DNA of 64,000 nt from NCBI RefSeq assembly GCF_019880405.1, contig NZ_CP082269.1:248001-312000 (forward strand), given 5' to 3'. Position 1 is the first letter of the stretch; every line of letters starts with the position of its first letter. The DNA is from Enterobacter sp. C2. Lineage in GTDB: Bacteria; Pseudomonadota; Gammaproteobacteria; Enterobacterales; Enterobacteriaceae. Both the position numbers and the translations under genes were made by a program. The notes beneath the pieces were generated by a model, which was given only the letters and a program-made list of their open reading frames with translations, had not been told where the DNA came from and ran no database searches. Shown one piece after another: positions 8,916-17,780 of this stretch.

Positions 8916-9652
8916 GTCACTGGCCTTACCCCACTGTCGTCGCCCATCGCGGTGGCGGCAAGCTGGCCCCGGAGAATACCCTCGCGGGCATTGATACCGG
9001 CGCGCGCCTCGGTCACACCATGATCGAGTTTGACGTCAAGCTCTCCCGCGACGGGGAGATCTTCCTGCTGCACGACGATAACCTGGAGCGCACCAGCAAC
9101 GGCTGGGGCGTGGCGGGCGATCTGCCGTGGAGCGATCTGCTGAAGGTGGATGCAGGGAGCTGGTTTAGCGGCGCGTTCAAGGGCGAGCCGCTGCCGCTGC
9201 TCTCGCAGGTGGCGGATCGCTGCCGGCAGCATGGCATGATGGCTAACATTGAGATCAAGCCGACCACCGGTACCGGGCCGCTGACGGGAAAAACGGTGGC
9301 GCTAGCGGCACGGGCGCTCTGGCAGAGCATGACACCGCCGCTGCTCTCCTCATTTGAAATTGATGCCCTGGAGGCAGCGCAGCAGGCCGCCCCGGAGCTG
9401 CCGCGCGGTCTGCTGCTGGACGCGTGGCGCGATGACTGGCGCGCGCTAGCAACACGCCTCGGCTGCGTCTCGCTGCACCTTAACCACAAGCTACTGGATG
9501 AACAGCGGACGGCAGAGATTAAAGCAGCCGGGCTGCATATTCTGGTCTACACCGTCAACCAGCCCCAGCGTGCGGCGGAGTTGCTACGCTGGGGCGTGGA
9601 TTGCATCTGTACCGATCGCATCGACACTATCGGCCCGGATTTCCAGCCCTAA
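8912..9652 (+). CDS. ugpQ: Glycerophosphodiester phosphodiesterase UgpQ
   Basis: Cytoplasmic enzyme that hydrolyses glycerophosphodiesters to sn-glycerol-3-phosphate and an alcohol, acting on substrates brought in by UgpBAEC. The 246 residues carry the GDPD signatures [16 protein letters not shown] (about 11-26), with the catalytic His-Arg pair, and [10 protein letters not shown] followed by LLHDD for metal binding. The C-terminal segment VYTVNQP and CTDR is typical of the family TIM barrel. It is the last ugp gene and converges with yhhA, the two stop codons overlapping at 9649-9652. Confidence 0.97.
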   Translation: MSHWPYPTVVAHRGGGKLAPENTLAGIDTGARLGHTMIEFDVKLSRDGEIFLLHDDNLERTSNGWGVAGDLPWSDLLKVDAGSWFSGAFKGEPLPLLSQVADRCRQHGMMANIEIKPTTGTGPLTGKTVALAARALWQSMTPPLLSSFEIDALEAAQQAAPELPRGLLLDAWRDDWRALATRLGCVSLHLNHKLLDEQRTAEIKAAGLHILVYTVNQPQRAAELLRWGVDCICTDRIDTIGPDFQP

Positions 9653-10014
9653 GGACTCATCGTCTTTAGGGGAATAGTGGGCTGCGGCGTGCCGGACGGG
9701 TTTAGCATGCTGCCGCTAGTGTTGGGCAACATCTGTTCGCGGCTGTTATCCAGTCTGCCCGGCTGCGAATCCAGCATGCGCTGGGAGTTGTTATTGATCT
9801 GCGACTCAAGGTGCTGCTGCTGCATGCGCGTCTGCGTCTGAAGCTGCTGGTTCAGCATGCCTTTCTGCTGGCTTTGCTGATTCAGCATCTGGGTCTGCAT
9901 CCGCTGCTGGCTGGGGATTTGATACCCCGGCTGGTTCGGGTTATTCATGGTATTGATCGGCTGCGCGAAAGCGCTAAGCGGCAGCAGTAGAGCCAGAGAT
10001 AAGAGGCGTTTCAT
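9649..10014 (-). CDS. yhhA: DUF2756 family protein YhhA, secreted and glutamine-rich
   Basis: Small protein of unknown function found next to ggt in enterobacteria. A signal peptide is clear ([17 protein letters not shown], cleavage near residue 17). The mature part is low in complexity, with repeated QTQ, LNQQ and MQQQ runs across residues 38-75 and a proline-rich end, and may be disordered or coiled. At 121 residues it is shorter than the roughly 146-residue E. coli protein. It converges on ugpQ with overlapping stop codons. A GGAGG ribosome site sits just before the start at 10014. Confidence 0.85.
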   Translation of the reverse strand: MKRLLSLALLLPLSAFAQPINTMNNPNQPGYQIPSQQRMQTQMLNQQSQQKGMLNQQLQTQTRMQQQHLESQINNNSQRMLDSQPGRLDNSREQMLPNTSGSMLNPSGTPQPTIPLKTMSP

Positions 10015-10132
10015 CGTTATTCCTCCTGTAGGTGGATCAGTTAAGTTTACTTGCTCAGCGCAAAGACTGTGCGTTTTTTAGCGTTGTGAACCAGGATTAA
10101 GCAGCAATATCAGCCATTTTTCCTGGAGAATA

Positions 10133-11884
10133 ATGATGAGTAAGCCTAAGTTTGCGCGCTGGGCCGCTATCGCGGCGCTGGTCGCTGGCAGCTGTTTTGG
10201 CGTGGCCGCCGCGCCGCAGCCGGAAGCGCCCCCCGTCTCCTACGGCGTTGAAGCCGATACTTTCCACCCGGTGCGCGAGCAGCAGGGGATGGTGGCGTCG
10301 GTGGATGCTGCCGCCACCCGCGTGGGTGTTGATATTCTAAAGCAGGGCGGTAACGCGGTGGATGCCGCCGTAGCGGTGGGCTACGCGCTGGCGGTGACCC
10401 ATCCGCAGGCCGGAAACCTCGGCGGCGGCGGATTTATGCTGCTGCGTACCAAAGACGGGACTACCACCGCCATCGACTTCCGTGAGATGGCCCCAGCCCA
10501 GGCCAGCCGGGATATGTTCCTCGATGACCAGGGCAACCCCGACAGTAAAAAATCCCTGACCTCTCATCTGGCGACCGGTACCCCCGGCACGGTGGCGGGT
10601 TTCTCATTGGCGCTGGAGAAGTACGGCACGCTGCCGCTGAACAAGGTGGTGCAGCCCGCCATCAAGCTGGCCCGGCAGGGTTTTACGGTTAATGACGCCC
10701 TGGCGGAGGATCTGAAAACCTACGGCAGCGAAGTCTTGCCCAATCACGACAACAGCAAGGCGATCTTCTGGAAAAATGGCGAGCCGCTGAAGAAAGGTGA
10801 CAAGCTGGTTCAGGCTAATCTGGCCAAGAGCCTGGAGATGATTGCCGAGCTGGGACCGGATGCCTTCTATAAGGGGGCAATTGCCGATCAGATCGCCCAG
10901 GAGATGAGCAAGAACGGCGGCCTGATGACCAAAGAGGATCTGGCGGCCTACCGGGCGGTGGAGCGCACCCCCATCAGCGGCGACTACCGAGGTTATCAGG
11001 TCTTCTCTATGCCGCCGCCCTCCTCAGGCGGGATCCATATCGTGCAGATCCTCAATATCCTTGAAAACTTCGACCTGGCGAAATATGGTTTTGGCAGCGC
11101 GGATGCCATGCAGGTGATGGCTGAGGCAGAGAAGTACGCCTATGCCGACCGCTCGGAGTACCTTGGCGACCCGGACTTTGTCAAAGTGCCGTGGCAGGCG
11201 CTGACCAATAAAGAGTATGCCAAATCCATTGCCCAGCAGATCGACGTTAACAAGGCCAGGCCGTCGAGCCAGATCCGCCCCGGCAAGCTTGCGCCTTACG
11301 AGAGTAACCAGACTACCCACTTCTCGGTGGTGGATAAGGACGGTAACGCGGTGGCGGTGACCTATACCCTGAACACCGTCTTTGGCACCGGGATTGTGGC
11401 GGGCAATACCGGCATTCTGCTCAACAACGAGATGGATGACTTCTCGGCCAAGCCGGGCGTGCCAAACGTGTATGGGCTGGTGGGTGGCGATGCCAACGCT
11501 GTGGGGCCAAACAAGCGTCCGCTTTCGTCGATGTCGCCAACCATCGTTGTTAAAGACGGTAAAACCTGGCTAGTAACCGGCAGCCCGGGCGGGAGCCGAA
11601 TTATCACTACCGTGCTGCAAATGGTGGTCAACAGCATCGATTTTAAAATGAACGTGGCCGAAGCGACTAACGCGCCGCGCTTCCATCATCAGTGGCTGCC
11701 TGACGAGCTGCGCGTAGAGAAGGGCTTTAGCCCGGATACGCTGAAAATGCTGGAGCAGAAGGGACAGAAGGTGGCGCTGAAGGAGGCGATGGGGAGCACC
11801 CAAAGCATCATGGTAGGTGAAGACGGGGCGCTATATGGCGCGTCGGATCCGCGTTCGGTGGATGACTTAACGGCAGGGTATTAA
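10133..11884 (+). CDS. ggt: Gamma-glutamyltranspeptidase Ggt
   Basis: Periplasmic enzyme that cleaves or transfers the gamma-glutamyl group of glutathione and other gamma-glutamyl compounds. The precursor has 583 residues with a signal peptide ending near residue 26. It self-cleaves before Thr394, in the motif QTTHFSVVDKDGNAVAVTYT; this is the N-terminal nucleophile of the small subunit (Thr391 in E. coli). Other family motifs are GNLGGGGFMLLR near residue 98, and PLSSMSPTIV and GSPGGSRI, which form the oxyanion and substrate loops. Two in-frame ATGs (10133 and 10136) are possible; the first is used here. A REP element follows. Confidence 0.97.
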   Translation: MMSKPKFARWAAIAALVAGSCFGVAAAPQPEAPPVSYGVEADTFHPVREQQGMVASVDAAATRVGVDILKQGGNAVDAAVAVGYALAVTHPQAGNLGGGGFMLLRTKDGTTTAIDFREMAPAQASRDMFLDDQGNPDSKKSLTSHLATGTPGTVAGFSLALEKYGTLPLNKVVQPAIKLARQGFTVNDALAEDLKTYGSEVLPNHDNSKAIFWKNGEPLKKGDKLVQANLAKSLEMIAELGPDAFYKGAIADQIAQEMSKNGGLMTKEDLAAYRAVERTPISGDYRGYQVFSMPPPSSGGIHIVQILNILENFDLAKYGFGSADAMQVMAEAEKYAYADRSEYLGDPDFVKVPWQALTNKEYAKSIAQQIDVNKARPSSQIRPGKLAPYESNQTTHFSVVDKDGNAVAVTYTLNTVFGTGIVAGNTGILLNNEMDDFSAKPGVPNVYGLVGGDANAVGPNKRPLSSMSPTIVVKDGKTWLVTGSPGGSRIITTVLQMVVNSIDFKMNVAEATNAPRFHHQWLPDELRVEKGFSPDTLKMLEQKGQKVALKEAMGSTQSIMVGEDGALYGASDPRSVDDLTAGY

Positions 11885-11887
11885 TGT

Positions 11888-11916
11888 GTAGGCCGGGTGG
11901 CGCTGTGCCACCCGGC
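11888..11916. repeat. REP palindrome between ggt and yhhY
   Basis: The inverted repeat GCCGGGTGGC / GCCACCCGGC with a short CTGT loop lies between convergent genes and may act as a bidirectional transcript end. Confidence 0.8.
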
Positions 11917-11922
11917 AATCTC

Positions 11923-12411
11923 TTATTTCATCCGTGCCATAAAGTAGGAGTCCACCAGCTCGCCGTTGCGCAGAGCGTACTTTTTGGCGGTGCCTTCGAT
12001 CTCAAAGCCATGCTTGCGATAGAGCGCGACAGCGGCTTCGTTATCGGCATACACCGACAGTTCTATCCGCTCGATGCGCAGCCAGTTCTCGCACACATCA
12101 ATCATGGCTTTCATCAGGGCGCTGGCGACGCCCCGCTGGCGAAAGGCGGGCGAGACGGCAAGACCAAATTCTGCCGCGTGGCTGCGGCGCGGGTTCTGCT
12201 CTACGCTGATGCCAATGTGCCCAGCGACTTCTCCATCAATGGTGGCGACGAGCATGCGGTGGCCGGGCCGGGGCTTCACGCGCTCCTGCCAAAGCTCCTG
12301 AGAGGGGTAGGGTAGCTGTAGTAGATGGTGATACATCTCCGGCTGCGCTGACATCAGGCGTAATGGCTCGGCATCGCGGGCTTCGACGTGGCGTATCACT
12401 ATCTCACTCAT
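11923..12411 (-). CDS. yhhY: GNAT-family amino acid N-acetyltransferase YhhY (AaaT)
   Basis: Acetyltransferase of the GNAT superfamily. The E. coli homologue (aaaT) acetylates the amino group of some amino acids and dipeptides. The 162 residues have the E. coli length. The acetyl-CoA motif A is seen in LAVSPAFRQRGVASALM (about 84-100), where QRGVASAL is the pyrophosphate-binding loop; motif B includes ELSVYADNEAAVALYRKHGF (about 117-136). It is divergent from ryhB and yhhX, with the start about 120 bases from the ryhB start point. Confidence 0.93.
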   Translation of the reverse strand: MSEIVIRHVEARDAEPLRLMSAQPEMYHHLLQLPYPSQELWQERVKPRPGHRMLVATIDGEVAGHIGISVEQNPRRSHAAEFGLAVSPAFRQRGVASALMKAMIDVCENWLRIERIELSVYADNEAAVALYRKHGFEIEGTAKKYALRNGELVDSYFMARMK

Positions 12412-12498
12412 TTTCCTCTATCCTCAGTTAGTTAACTCTCCTCTCCAACATCCGTGAATTCAAAATCTTCGTCAACTGCCATTTTTTGCAAAAAGTAT

Positions 12499-12529
12499 TA
12501 GACAAGTGCGAATGATAATGATTATTATT
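12499..12529 (+). promoter_or_regulatory. ryhB promoter with Fur box
   Basis: A 19-base match to the Fur consensus (15 of 19) spans 12508-12526, built round AATGATAATGATTATTAT. The -10 candidate TATTAT is at 12523-12528 and the -35 candidate TAGACA at 12499-12504, with an 18-base spacer. The Fur box lies across the promoter, so Fur with iron should repress ryhB, as known in E. coli. The rest of the 332-base yhhY-yhhX gap holds ryhB and the yhhX leader only. Confidence 0.85.
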
Positions 12530-12534
12530 GCTAT

Positions 12535-12626
12535 GCGTTCAGGAGCTACTACGGTGAACCTGAAAGCACGACATTGCTCACATTGCTTCCAGTATTAATT
12601 TAGCCAGCCTATGCTGGCTTTTTTTT
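12535..12626 (+). ncRNA. ryhB: RyhB small RNA, iron-sparing regulator
   Basis: Hfq-dependent small RNA made during iron starvation; it base-pairs with mRNAs of iron-using proteins and promotes their decay. The core GAACCTGAAAGCACGACATT and the following GCTCACATTGCTTCCAGTAT match E. coli RyhB nearly exactly. The 3' end is an intrinsic terminator, AGCCAGC, CTAT, GCTGGCT and a run of eight Ts. The 5' third (12535-12555) differs from E. coli but keeps the TTCAGG / CCTGAA stem. The location between yhhY and yhhX, transcribed toward yhhX, is the same as in E. coli. The start at G12535 is inferred from E. coli. Confidence 0.95.
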
Positions 12627-12743
12627 GCTTATGTATCAACCTGGCTGCGACGCCGACGGTTGAGAAGGTGGCATGGGGAGACATGTTGCCGGGCTCTACT
12701 TTGCGCTATGGTTATGGACACTGTTTTAAAAAAGAGGTGACCC

Positions 12744-13781
12744 ATGACGCTGCACTGCGCATTTATTGGCTTTGGTAAAAGTACCACCCGCTACCACCTT
12801 CCCTATGTTCTCAATCGCAAAGCGAGCTGGCACGTGGCGCACATCTTCCGCCGCCATCCCAAGCCGGAAGAGCAGTATCCTCAGTATCAGCACATCCACT
12901 TCACCAGCGATCTCGACGAGGTACTCAACGATCCACAGGTGAAGCTGGTGATCGTCTGCACCCATGCCGATAGCCACTTTGAGTACGCGAAGCGCGCTCT
13001 GGAGGCGGGTAAAAACGTGCTGGTAGAGAAACCGTTTACCCCCTCAATGGCCGAAGCCATTACCCTGTTCGAACTGGCGAGAAGCAAAGGCCTCACCGTT
13101 ACGCCATACCAGAACCGTCGCTTTGACAGCTGCTTCCTGACGGCGAAAAAAGCCATTGAGAGCGGCAAGCTGGGTGAGATTGTCGAAATCGAGAGCCACA
13201 TTGACTACTTCCGTCCGGTAGCAGAGACCAAACCGGGCCTGCCGCAGGACGGCATGTTCTTTGGCCTCGGCGTGCATACCCTGGATCAGATCATCTCCCT
13301 GTTTGGCCGCCCGGACCATGTCGCCTATGACATCCGCAGCCTGCGTAATAAAGCCAACCCGGACGATACCTTTGAGGCGCAACTCTTTTACGGCGACCTG
13401 AAGGCGATTGTGAAGACCAGCCACTATGTCAAAATCGACTACCCGAAATTTATCATCCACGGTACCCGCGGCTCGTTTATCAAGTATGGGATTGACCAGC
13501 AGGAGACCAGCCTGAAGGCCAATATTATGCCGGGCGAGGCTGGGTTTGCTGCCGACGACACGCGGGCAACGCTGGAGTACCTCAACGACGCCGGAGAGAC
13601 GGTGCGCGAAGAGTGGCAGCCGGAGCCAGGCGACTATGGCCGCGTCTACGATGCCCTTTATGCCACCCTGACAGAAGGCGCAGAAAACTACGTCAAGGAA
13701 TCTGAGGTGTTAACCAACCTTGAGATCCTCGAACGCGGGTTTGAGCAGGCCGCACCTGCCACGGTAACCCTCGCAAAATAA
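12744..13781 (+). CDS. yhhX: Gfo/Idh/MocA family oxidoreductase YhhX
   Basis: Predicted NAD(P)-dependent oxidoreductase; its substrate is not established. The 345 residues have the E. coli length. The N-terminal Rossmann fold starts CAFIGFGKSTTRYHLP (5-20), and the family signature EKPFTPS (about 97-103) supplies the catalytic lysine. The C-terminal domain includes GVHTLDQI, with the histidine conserved in Gfo/Idh enzymes. The ribosome site AAAGAGGTG precedes the ATG. It lies downstream of ryhB on the same strand, so read-through past the ryhB terminator is possible. Confidence 0.93.
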   Translation: MTLHCAFIGFGKSTTRYHLPYVLNRKASWHVAHIFRRHPKPEEQYPQYQHIHFTSDLDEVLNDPQVKLVIVCTHADSHFEYAKRALEAGKNVLVEKPFTPSMAEAITLFELARSKGLTVTPYQNRRFDSCFLTAKKAIESGKLGEIVEIESHIDYFRPVAETKPGLPQDGMFFGLGVHTLDQIISLFGRPDHVAYDIRSLRNKANPDDTFEAQLFYGDLKAIVKTSHYVKIDYPKFIIHGTRGSFIKYGIDQQETSLKANIMPGEAGFAADDTRATLEYLNDAGETVREEWQPEPGDYGRVYDALYATLTEGAENYVKESEVLTNLEILERGFEQAAPATVTLAK

Positions 13782-13903
13782 GGTTTTTTGCTGTTTTATA
13801 AGTTGTTCATAATTTTTGAACAGAGGAGTCAATTTTCACCCTCTATCATCCTGGGTCGATCGGGTACACACTTACTCCATCGAAAACAGTCGGGGGTGAA
13901 AAA

Positions 13904-14599
13904 ATGATTTTCTTACGCAAAGCAAACGAACGTGGTCACGCAAATCATGGTTGGCTGGACTCATGGCATACCTTCTCTTTTGCCAACTACTATGATGCAA
14001 ATTTTATGGGTTTCTCGGCGCTGCGCGTCATTAATGACGACATGATCGACGCCGGCCAGGGTTTTGGTACCCATCCTCATAAAGACATGGAAATTTTAAC
14101 CTACGTGCTGGAAGGGGCGGTGGAGCACGAAGATAGCATGGGTAATAAAGAGCAGGTGCCAGCCGGTGAGTTCCAGATCATGAGCGCCGGAACCGGGGTG
14201 CGCCACTCTGAGTACAACCCGAGCAAAACAGCGCCTCTGCACCTGTATCAAATCTGGATCATTCCAGAAAAAACCGGCATTGCACCACGCTACGAGCAGC
14301 GCCGCTTTGACGCCGCCCATGGTCGCCAGCTGGTGCTCTCTCCAGATGCCCGGGACGGCTCGCTGAAAGTGAACCAGGATATGGAGCTCTCCCGCTGGGC
14401 GCTGTCACAAGACGAGCAGGGGGATTACCAGATTACCGCCGGACGTAAGGTCTGGATCCAGGTGGTGAAAGGTAGCGTCTCTGTTAACGGGACCACCGCC
14501 ACCACTGCTGATGGTCTGGCTATCTGGGACGAGCAGGCGCTGTCGATTCACGCAGACAGCGACAGTGAAATCCTGCTGTTCGACCTGCCACCGGTATGA
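13904..14599 (+). CDS. yhhW: Pirin-like quercetin 2,3-dioxygenase YhhW
   Basis: Bicupin of the pirin family; E. coli YhhW opens quercetin in vitro, while its physiological role is uncertain. The 231 residues match in length. The metal-binding motif of the N-terminal cupin is GTHPHKDMEILTYVLEG (about residues 56-72), with two histidines and a glutamate, plus HEDSMGN and a later GVRHSEYN. The gene stands alone: an inverted repeat (GTTCATAATTTTTGAAC) lies in the 122-base gap upstream, and gntR starts about 100 bases after. Confidence 0.93.
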   Translation: MIFLRKANERGHANHGWLDSWHTFSFANYYDANFMGFSALRVINDDMIDAGQGFGTHPHKDMEILTYVLEGAVEHEDSMGNKEQVPAGEFQIMSAGTGVRHSEYNPSKTAPLHLYQIWIIPEKTGIAPRYEQRRFDAAHGRQLVLSPDARDGSLKVNQDMELSRWALSQDEQGDYQITAGRKVWIQVVKGSVSVNGTTATTADGLAIWDEQALSIHADSDSEILLFDLPPV

Positions 14600-14700
14600 T
14601 GTGTTAAATAAAGTGCGCCACCTCTCCTTATCAGCGGGGAGGTTGCGCCTGCGTCGTGGTAAACTCAAACAATGTTTTCCCGTTTACCCCGCTCAGGACG

Positions 14701-15696
14701 ATGAAAAAGAAAAGACCCGTACTTCAGGACGTTGCAGATCGCGTTGGCGTGACCAAAATGACCGTCAGCCGTTTTTTACGCAACCCGGAGCAAGTCTCCG
14801 TGGCGCTGCGTGGCAAAATTGCAGCGGTGCTGGACGAGCTGGGCTACATTCCTAATCGCGCACCTGACATCCTCTCAAACGCTACCAGCCGCGCTATCGG
14901 CGTGCTGCTTCCCTCTCTGACCAACCAGGTGTTCGCTGAAGTGCTGCGCGGCGTCGAAAGCGTCACCGATGCCCACGGCTACCAGACCATGCTGGCCCAC
15001 TACGGCTACAAGCCAGAGATGGAGGAGGAGCGGCTGGAGTCAATGCTGTCGTGGAACATCGACGGTCTGATCCTTACCGAGCGTAGCCATACGCCGCGGA
15101 CCCTAAAGATGATCGAGGTGGCGGGTATTCCGGTAGTGGAGCTGATGGACAGCTGCTCGCCGTGTCTCGACATCGCCGTTGGCTTTGATAACTTCGATGC
15201 TGCCCGGCAGATGACCGCGGCCATCGTGGCGCGCGGCCATCACCATGTCGCCTATCTTGGTGCACGCCTCGACGAACGTACTATTATCAAACAGCAGGGG
15301 TATGAGCAGGCGATGCGCGACGCCGGCCTGACGCCGTACAGCGTGATGATGGAGCAATCCTCGTCGTACTCATCCGGCATTGAACTGATGCGCCAGGCGC
15401 GCCGCGAATATCCGCAGCTCAACGGTATTTTTTGTACCAACGATGACCTTGCGGTGGGGGCGGCGTTCGAGTGCCAACGTTTAGGATTAAAAATCCCGGA
15501 TGACATGGCGATTGCCGGTTTCCACGGCCATGATATTGGCCAGGTGATGGAGCCTCAGCTGGCGAGCGTGCTGACGCCGCGTGAGCGCATGGGCCGCATT
15601 GGTGCCGAACGCCTGCTGGCGCGTATTCGTGGTGAGGTCGTGACGCCGAAAATGTTAGATTTAGGTTTCACATTGTCACCAGGTGGATCTATTTAG
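14701..15696 (+). CDS. gntR: Gluconate repressor GntR (LacI family)
   Basis: Represses gluconate genes until gluconate binds. The helix-turn-helix LQDVADRVGVTKMTVSRFLR is at residues 8-27, followed by the LacI hinge SNATSRAIGVLLPSL and a periplasmic-binding-like sensor domain. The start is the ATG at 14701 (MKKKRPVLQ), giving 331 residues as in E. coli; an upstream in-frame start at 14656 adds 15 residues without homology. Its own targets are visible in the window as paired operators before gntK and gntT. Confidence 0.97.
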   Translation: MKKKRPVLQDVADRVGVTKMTVSRFLRNPEQVSVALRGKIAAVLDELGYIPNRAPDILSNATSRAIGVLLPSLTNQVFAEVLRGVESVTDAHGYQTMLAHYGYKPEMEEERLESMLSWNIDGLILTERSHTPRTLKMIEVAGIPVVELMDSCSPCLDIAVGFDNFDAARQMTAAIVARGHHHVAYLGARLDERTIIKQQGYEQAMRDAGLTPYSVMMEQSSSYSSGIELMRQARREYPQLNGIFCTNDDLAVGAAFECQRLGLKIPDDMAIAGFHGHDIGQVMEPQLASVLTPRERMGRIGAERLLARIRGEVVTPKMLDLGFTLSPGGSI

Positions 15697-15702
15697 TCTG
15701 AC

Positions 15703-15802
15703 AAATTTGAAGTAGCTCACACTTATTCACTTCGGAGAGTACGGCTTATTGCTTCTCACTAGCCCCAGCAGGAAAATGTTACCGATAACTGTTACCCGTA
15801 AC
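15703..15802 (+). promoter_or_regulatory. gntKU control region: CRP site and two GntR operators
   Basis: A CRP-like site with TTTGA-N6-TCACA spacing lies at 15703-15724. Two 12-base GntR operators, GTTACCGATAAC (15778-15789) and GTTACCCGTAAC (15791-15802), lie side by side with 13-base periodicity shortly before gntK. Arrangement and sequence agree with known GntR sites; CRP activation plus GntR repression is inferred. Confidence 0.75.
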
Positions 15803-15833
15803 AATCTACCTTTTGTCTCTGTGGGAGCGACCT

Positions 15834-16355
15834 TTGAGCACGACTAATCACGATCACCACGTTTATGTCCTGATGGGCGTATCCGGCAGTGGAAAATCCG
15901 CCGTTGCCAGCGAAGTGGCCCATCAGCTACATGCCGCGTTCCTGGATGGCGACTTTCTCCATCCGCGTAGCAACATCACCAAAATGGCCGCTGGCGAGCC
16001 GTTGAACGATGACGACCGCAAGCCCTGGCTGCAGGCGCTGAACGATGCTGCCTTCGCGATGCAGCGCACTAACAAAGTGTCGCTGATCGTCTGCTCGGCG
16101 CTGAAAAAGAGCTATCGCGATCTGCTGCGCGACGGCAATCCCAACCTCTCCTTTATCTACCTGAAGGGTGATTTCGACGTGATTGAAGCCCGCCTCAAAG
16201 CGCGTAAAGGCCACTTCTTCAAGACGCAGATGCTGGTGACTCAGTTTGAAGCACTGGAGGAGCCAAAGGCAGACGAGAGCGACGTATTAATTGTGGATAT
16301 CGACCAGCCGCTCGACGGCGTGGTGGCCAGCACTATTGATGTGATTAATAAATAA
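15834..16355 (+). CDS. gntK: Gluconokinase GntK (thermoresistant)
   Basis: Phosphorylates D-gluconate to 6-phosphogluconate, which feeds the Entner-Doudoroff and pentose phosphate routes. The P-loop GVSGSGKS is at residues 15-22, and DGDFLHP and LNDDDRKPWL follow as family motifs. The start is taken as TTG at 15834 (MSTTNHDHH), six bases after a GGGAG ribosome site; this matches the E. coli N terminus and gives 173 residues. A TTG at 15813 would add seven residues but has no supporting ribosome site. gntU begins 16 bases after the stop. Confidence 0.94.
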   Translation: MSTTNHDHHVYVLMGVSGSGKSAVASEVAHQLHAAFLDGDFLHPRSNITKMAAGEPLNDDDRKPWLQALNDAAFAMQRTNKVSLIVCSALKKSYRDLLRDGNPNLSFIYLKGDFDVIEARLKARKGHFFKTQMLVTQFEALEEPKADESDVLIVDIDQPLDGVVASTIDVINK

Positions 16356-16371
16356 AAACTAAGGCAGTACA

Positions 16372-17712
16372 GTGGGTACTTTAACGCTTGTTTTGACAGC
16401 GGTCGGCTCGGTTTTGCTGCTGCTGTTTTTAGTGATGAAGGCACGTCTTCACGCCTTCATTGCTTTGATGGTGGTTTCTATTGGCGCAGGGCTCTTTTCC
16501 GGCATGCCGCTCGACGCCATTGCCAAAACCATGGAAAAAGGCATGGGCGGCACGCTGGGCTTTCTCGCGATAGTGGTCGCGCTGGGAGCCATGTTCGGCA
16601 AAATTCTGCATGAGACCGGCGCGGTGGATCAGATCGCGGTCAGGATGCTGAAATCCTTCGGCCACAGCCGGGCGCACTATGCCATCGGCCTTGCGGGGCT
16701 GATCTGTGCGCTGCCGCTCTTCTTTGAAGTGGCGATTGTGCTGCTGATCAGCGTCGCCTTCTCCATGGCGCGCCATACGGGCACTAACCTGGTCAAGCTG
16801 GTCATCCCGCTCTTTGCCGGGGTTGCGGCGGCGGCGGCCTTTCTGCTGCCGGGGCCTGCACCCATGCTGCTGGCGTCTCAGATGCACGCCGACTTTGGCT
16901 GGATGATCCTGATCGGCCTCTGCGCGGCGATCCCAGGCATGCTGGTTGCCGGGCCGCTGTGGGGCAACTTTATCAGCCGCTACGTTGAGCTGCATATTCC
17001 GGATGATATCAGCGAGCCGCATCTCGGCGAAGGCAAGATGCCGTCGTTCGGTTTCAGCCTGGCGCTGATCCTGCTGCCGCTGGTGCTGGTCGGCCTGAAA
17101 ACCATCGCCGCCCGCTTCGTTGAGCAGGGCTCTACGCTCTACGAGTGGCTGGAGTTTATCGGCCATCCGTTTACCGCCATCCTGGTGGCGTGCCTGGTCG
17201 CCATCTACGGCCTGGCGTATCGTCAGGGCATGGCGAAAGACAAGGTGATGGCGATCTGCGGCACGGCGTTGCAGCCAGCGGGCATTATTCTGCTGGTGAT
17301 CGGTGCAGGCGGCGTCTTTAAGCAGGTGCTGGTGGATTCCGGCGTGGGCCCGGCCCTGGGCGAAGCGTTGACCGGCATGGGCCTGCCTATTGCTATCACC
17401 TGCTTCGTGCTGGCGGCAGCGGTACGTATTATTCAGGGGTCGGCAACGGTGGCCTGTTTGACCGCGGTGGGTCTGGTGATGCCGGTGATTGAGCAGCTGC
17501 ACTTCTCTGGCGCACAGATGGCTGCGCTGTCGATCTGCATCGCGGGCGGCTCTATCGTGGTTAGCCACGTCAACGATGCTGGCTTCTGGCTGTTCGGTAA
17601 GTTTACCGGCGCAACCGAAGCACAGACGCTGAAGACGTGGACGATGATGGAAACCATCCTCGGCACCACGGGCGCGATTGTCGGGATGATTGCCTTCTCG
17701 CTGCTAAGCTAA
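16372..17712 (+). CDS. gntU: Low-affinity gluconate transporter GntU
   Basis: Inner-membrane gluconate:proton symporter of the GntP family, low-affinity in E. coli. The 446 residues equal the E. coli length and form 12-14 hydrophobic segments. Family motifs include GMGGTLGFLAIVVALGAMFG (about 53-72) and SHVNDAGFWLF near residue 400. The start is GTG at 16372, matching the E. coli N terminus. It forms an operon with gntK under GntR control, and a REP element follows. It is a paralogue of gntT at 41014-42330. Confidence 0.96.
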   Translation: MGTLTLVLTAVGSVLLLLFLVMKARLHAFIALMVVSIGAGLFSGMPLDAIAKTMEKGMGGTLGFLAIVVALGAMFGKILHETGAVDQIAVRMLKSFGHSRAHYAIGLAGLICALPLFFEVAIVLLISVAFSMARHTGTNLVKLVIPLFAGVAAAAAFLLPGPAPMLLASQMHADFGWMILIGLCAAIPGMLVAGPLWGNFISRYVELHIPDDISEPHLGEGKMPSFGFSLALILLPLVLVGLKTIAARFVEQGSTLYEWLEFIGHPFTAILVACLVAIYGLAYRQGMAKDKVMAICGTALQPAGIILLVIGAGGVFKQVLVDSGVGPALGEALTGMGLPIAITCFVLAAAVRIIQGSATVACLTAVGLVMPVIEQLHFSGAQMAALSICIAGGSIVVSHVNDAGFWLFGKFTGATEAQTLKTWTMMETILGTTGAIVGMIAFSLLS

Positions 17713-17722
17713 TGGCCGATAT

Positions 17723-17755
17723 GCCCGGTGGCGCTGCTGCGCTTACCGGGCCTAT
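17723..17755. repeat. REP palindrome between gntU and yhgN
   Basis: GCCCGGTGGCGC and GCGCTTACCGGGC arms, followed by TATAAAAA, lie between the convergent genes gntU and yhgN. Confidence 0.8.
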
Positions 17756-17780
17756 AAAAATGCTACTCCCGCAAACTGTT

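Noticed and set aside
16429-17568. 379-codon open frame opposite gntU
   Set aside because: Its composition (His, Gln, Arg, Asp) is that of a reversed membrane protein gene; no features of a real protein.
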